Shown here one piece after another: positions 6,367 through 8,009 of a DNA stretch of 8,009 nucleotides. This stretch comes from Clostridia bacterium (lineage in GTDB: Bacteria > Bacillota > Clostridia > Saccharofermentanales > Saccharofermentanaceae). Where the stretch lies: positions 1 to 8,009 of the forward strand of contig JADGQQ010000028.1 in NCBI GenBank assembly GCA_017881645.1. The letters run 5' to 3'. Made by a program: the position numbers and the translations under genes. Under the pieces are notes generated by a model that had not been told where the DNA came from, made no database searches, and saw only the letters and a program-made list of their open reading frames with translations. Numbering within the stretch: position 1 is the stretch's first letter; every line of letters starts with the position of its first letter.

Positions 6367-7643
6367 TGAAGAATCCATACCTGACGTACGGGGTTTCCGA
6401 GAGTGTTCTGGCTATGGCCGAAAATGCCCTGCAGGAAGTTGCGCCCGTTATTCATAGAATCGAGAGAATCAGAGAAATCAATCAACTTCGCGTATTGCAG
6501 GCTTTCCGCAATGCGAGAATTTCTGATACGCATTTTGGAATGCCCACAGGGTACGGATATGATGACGTCGGGCGCGAAAGAATTGAGCAGATGTACGCCG
6601 AACTTTTCGGCGGCGAGGCGGCTTATGTCCGCATTCAGATCAGTTCCGGTACGCAGGCAATCGCAATGAGTCTATTTGGTGTCCTTCGTCCGGGAGATGA
6701 GATGCTTTCCGTCACGGGACGCCCGTACGATACGCTGGCATCTTCCATAGGCATTTTCGGCAGCGCAGAGGGAGACATGGGATCTCTTGCTGACTTCGGC
6801 GTTACATACAGCGAAGTGTCCCTGCAAAAAGACGGATCCCCGGATCTTGCCGGAATTGAATCGTCAATCCATGACAGCACAAAGCTTGTTTTTATTCAGA
6901 AATCCAAGGGGTATACCAACCGAAGATGCCTGCAGCAGAAGGATTTGAAGGATATCATTGCAGTGGTTCGACAAAAGAAACCCTCCATAATCATACTCGT
7001 TGACAATTGTTACGGTGAATTTGTAGAGGATGCCGAGCCTTGCGCTCTGGGAGCAGATCTTTGTGCCGGATCCCTGATTAAAAATCCGGGCGGCGGACTT
7101 TGTCCTTCGGGCGGATATATTGTCGGAAGCAGATGTCTTATTGAAAAAATCGCTTCCCGCGCAACGGCGCCGGGACTCGGAAGTCATGTCGGCCCGTCTC
7201 TTGGATTTAACAGAACCATTGCCCAGGGACTTTTTATGGCGCCGCACGTGACTGCGGAATGCGTAAAAGGCGCCGTTTTCGCAGCGGCATTATTTGAAAA
7301 GGCCGGGTTTGACACGCACCCGCATTCGAAGGATAATCGAGGGGATATCGTCCAGAGTATTGTTTTCAATCATGCACAGCAGGTTGTTGATTTCTGCCAA
7401 TGGATTCAATACTGTTCACCGGTTGATTCGTTTGTCCGTCCGGAACCATGGGCGATGCCGGGATATGACGCACCTGTGATCATGGCGGCCGGAACCTTTA
7501 TTCAGGGGGCATCCATTGAACTCTCTGCAGACGGACCCATGAAAGAACCTTTCATTGCCTATATGCAGGGGGGACTTGTTTTTGAGCAGACGAAGCTCGC
7601 TGTTATGCTTGCCGTGGAGAAACTGGGAGATATACAAAAATGA
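6366..7643 (+). CDS. PLP-dependent enzyme of the methionine gamma-lyase-like / aluminium resistance family
   Basis: The 425-residue protein is a fold-type I PLP enzyme of the family related to Cys/Met metabolism enzymes (B. subtilis YnbB type). Visible motifs are PTGYGYDDVGRE near residues 59-70, a cofactor phosphate-binding SSGTQAI near 93-99, VDNCYGEF with the ring-nitrogen Asp at D213, and SLIKNPGGG with the Schiff-base lysine at K239. The length is usual and all expected PLP residues are present, so it should be active. Its substrate is unsettled: the family carries the labels methionine gamma-lyase and aluminium resistance on limited evidence. ATG 6366 overlaps the ACT stop codon as TGATG. 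AGGAGG at 6347-6352 lies a rather distant 13 bases upstream, so translation is probably coupled to the ACT gene. The stop overlaps the next start as ATGA. Confidence 0.9.
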   Translation: MKNPYLTYGVSESVLAMAENALQEVAPVIHRIERIREINQLRVLQAFRNARISDTHFGMPTGYGYDDVGRERIEQMYAELFGGEAAYVRIQISSGTQAIAMSLFGVLRPGDEMLSVTGRPYDTLASSIGIFGSAEGDMGSLADFGVTYSEVSLQKDGSPDLAGIESSIHDSTKLVFIQKSKGYTNRRCLQQKDLKDIIAVVRQKKPSIIILVDNCYGEFVEDAEPCALGADLCAGSLIKNPGGGLCPSGGYIVGSRCLIEKIASRATAPGLGSHVGPSLGFNRTIAQGLFMAPHVTAECVKGAVFAAALFEKAGFDTHPHSKDNRGDIVQSIVFNHAQQVVDFCQWIQYCSPVDSFVRPEPWAMPGYDAPVIMAAGTFIQGASIELSADGPMKEPFIAYMQGGLVFEQTKLAVMLAVEKLGDIQK

Positions 7644-8009
7644 GCCAAAAAGGACAAAAGCCGGAACGTAAACCATCAGCAAACCGGTCAGAAGCAGAGC
7701 GATCTCGTGCAAATCGGTCAGATGCAGAGCGATCTCATGCAAATCGGTCAGCTGCTGCACGCAAATCTCCGGCTGCTCCTCCGGCGAAGAAAACGCCACC
7801 CGGTAAAAGGGCGAACACCGGTGCCGACAGGAAGAACCCGGCTGTAAATAACCCGCGAAAGACATCTTCACAAATCAAATCGAATGCGGCACCTGGCCGC
7901 CATTCGAATGAACATCGTATCGACGACTATTCATATGAAAGACCGGATGCCCGGATTCAGAATATTTCTTCACCGCAGCATGCGGCCCATATTCGCGCAA
8001 ACCACAGGA
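7640..8009 (+). CDS. Unrecognised basic, low-complexity N-terminal region of a protein cut by the window end
   Basis: An open frame starts at ATG 7640, overlapping the stop of the PLP gene, with GGGAGA nine bases upstream, and stays open for 123 codons to the window edge. The visible part is rich in Arg, Lys, Ala, Ser, Pro and Asn, with almost no hydrophobic runs, so it is probably disordered and could bind nucleic acid. Residues 14-43 hold a decapeptide repeat of the type ANRSxAERSx. No signal peptide or membrane segment is visible. Near the end, residues around 108-116 read IQNISSPQHA, faintly like the ISSxQN start of SpoU/TrmH-type RNA methyltransferases. The missing downstream part could therefore be such an enzyme with a long basic extension, but this is a weak guess. 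The four-base overlap and the ribosome site support a real gene. Confidence 0.7.
   Translation, partial: MSQKGQKPERKPSANRSEAERSRANRSDAERSHANRSAAARKSPAAPPAKKTPPGKRANTGADRKNPAVNNPRKTSSQIKSNAAPGRHSNEHRIDDYSYERPDARIQNISSPQHAAHIRANHR
7679..7768 (+). repeat. 30-base tandem repeat coding for a basic decapeptide
   Basis: Two near-identical 30-base units (7679-7708 and 7709-7738, differing at three positions) are followed by a third degenerate unit at 7739-7768 that keeps only its first half. Each unit starts with GCAAA(C/T)CGGTCAG and encodes ANRS-(E/D)-AERS-(R/H). The unit length is a multiple of three, so copy-number change would keep the frame. Confidence 0.85.

Noticed and set aside
7679..7768. 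Direct repeats of 30 bases that might suggest a CRISPR array
   Set aside because: The units are contiguous with no spacers and lie in frame within a coding region, so this is a tandem coding repeat.
7416..7871. 151-codon open frame on the - strand across the PLP gene end and the repeat region
   Set aside because: It shows a Leu-rich repeated pattern only because it reads the 30-base repeat backwards. The + strand frame has a ribosome site and a coupled start.

Overview
The window reads as part of a bacterial chromosome, most likely an anaerobic or fermentative Firmicute (Clostridia or Negativicutes type). The reasons are strong AAGGAGG-type ribosome binding sites, sigma-A-like promoters with extended -10 elements, an oxygen-sensitive ferredoxin-dependent 2-oxoacid oxidoreductase, and a PLP protein of the 'methionine gamma-lyase / aluminium resistance' family that is typical of Firmicutes. 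The genus cannot be fixed from the sequence. All genes are on the + strand.

Region 1 (1-178) holds a complete tRNA-Leu(GAG) with encoded CCA, preceded by a TATAAT -10 element at the window edge and followed by a clear intrinsic terminator. Region 2 (179-3315) opens with an extended -10 promoter and a short structured leader. It then carries a sodium:solute symporter gene and, 12 bases later, an AMP-forming phenylacetate-CoA ligase gene (paaK). Region 3 (3316-5838) has its own probable promoter, then iorA and iorB, which overlap by four bases and encode the two subunits of indolepyruvate:ferredoxin oxidoreductase. Region 4 (5839-8009) has a 96-base spacer with a TATAAT box, a weak hairpin with a T-tract, and a dyad. 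It then has a tandem ACT-domain protein, a PLP enzyme whose start overlaps the ACT stop codon, and a last reading frame whose start overlaps the PLP gene's stop. That last frame runs off the window and begins with a very basic, repeat-containing, probably disordered segment.

Regions 2-4 make sense as one aromatic-acid module. The symporter could import an arylacetate, PaaK would activate it to aryl-acetyl-CoA, and IorAB would interconvert aryl-acetyl-CoA (plus CO2 and reduced ferredoxin) and arylpyruvate, the direct precursor of phenylalanine, tyrosine or tryptophan. The ACT protein is a likely amino-acid sensor for the pathway. Whether the flow is assimilatory (acid to amino acid) or fermentative (amino acid to acid) cannot be read from the DNA. 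An importer-like symporter and an AMP-forming ligase favour assimilation. No aminotransferase gene of a recognised aromatic type is present in the window.

Several longest-frame starts are better replaced by internal starts. These are iorA at TTG 3416, iorB at ATG 5185 and the ACT gene at ATG 5935, each placed 8-9 bases after a good Shine-Dalgarno sequence. No insertion sequence, CRISPR array, integrase or replication origin is visible. The longest gene-free stretch is the 209 bases between the tRNA and the symporter; its contents are listed as separate features.
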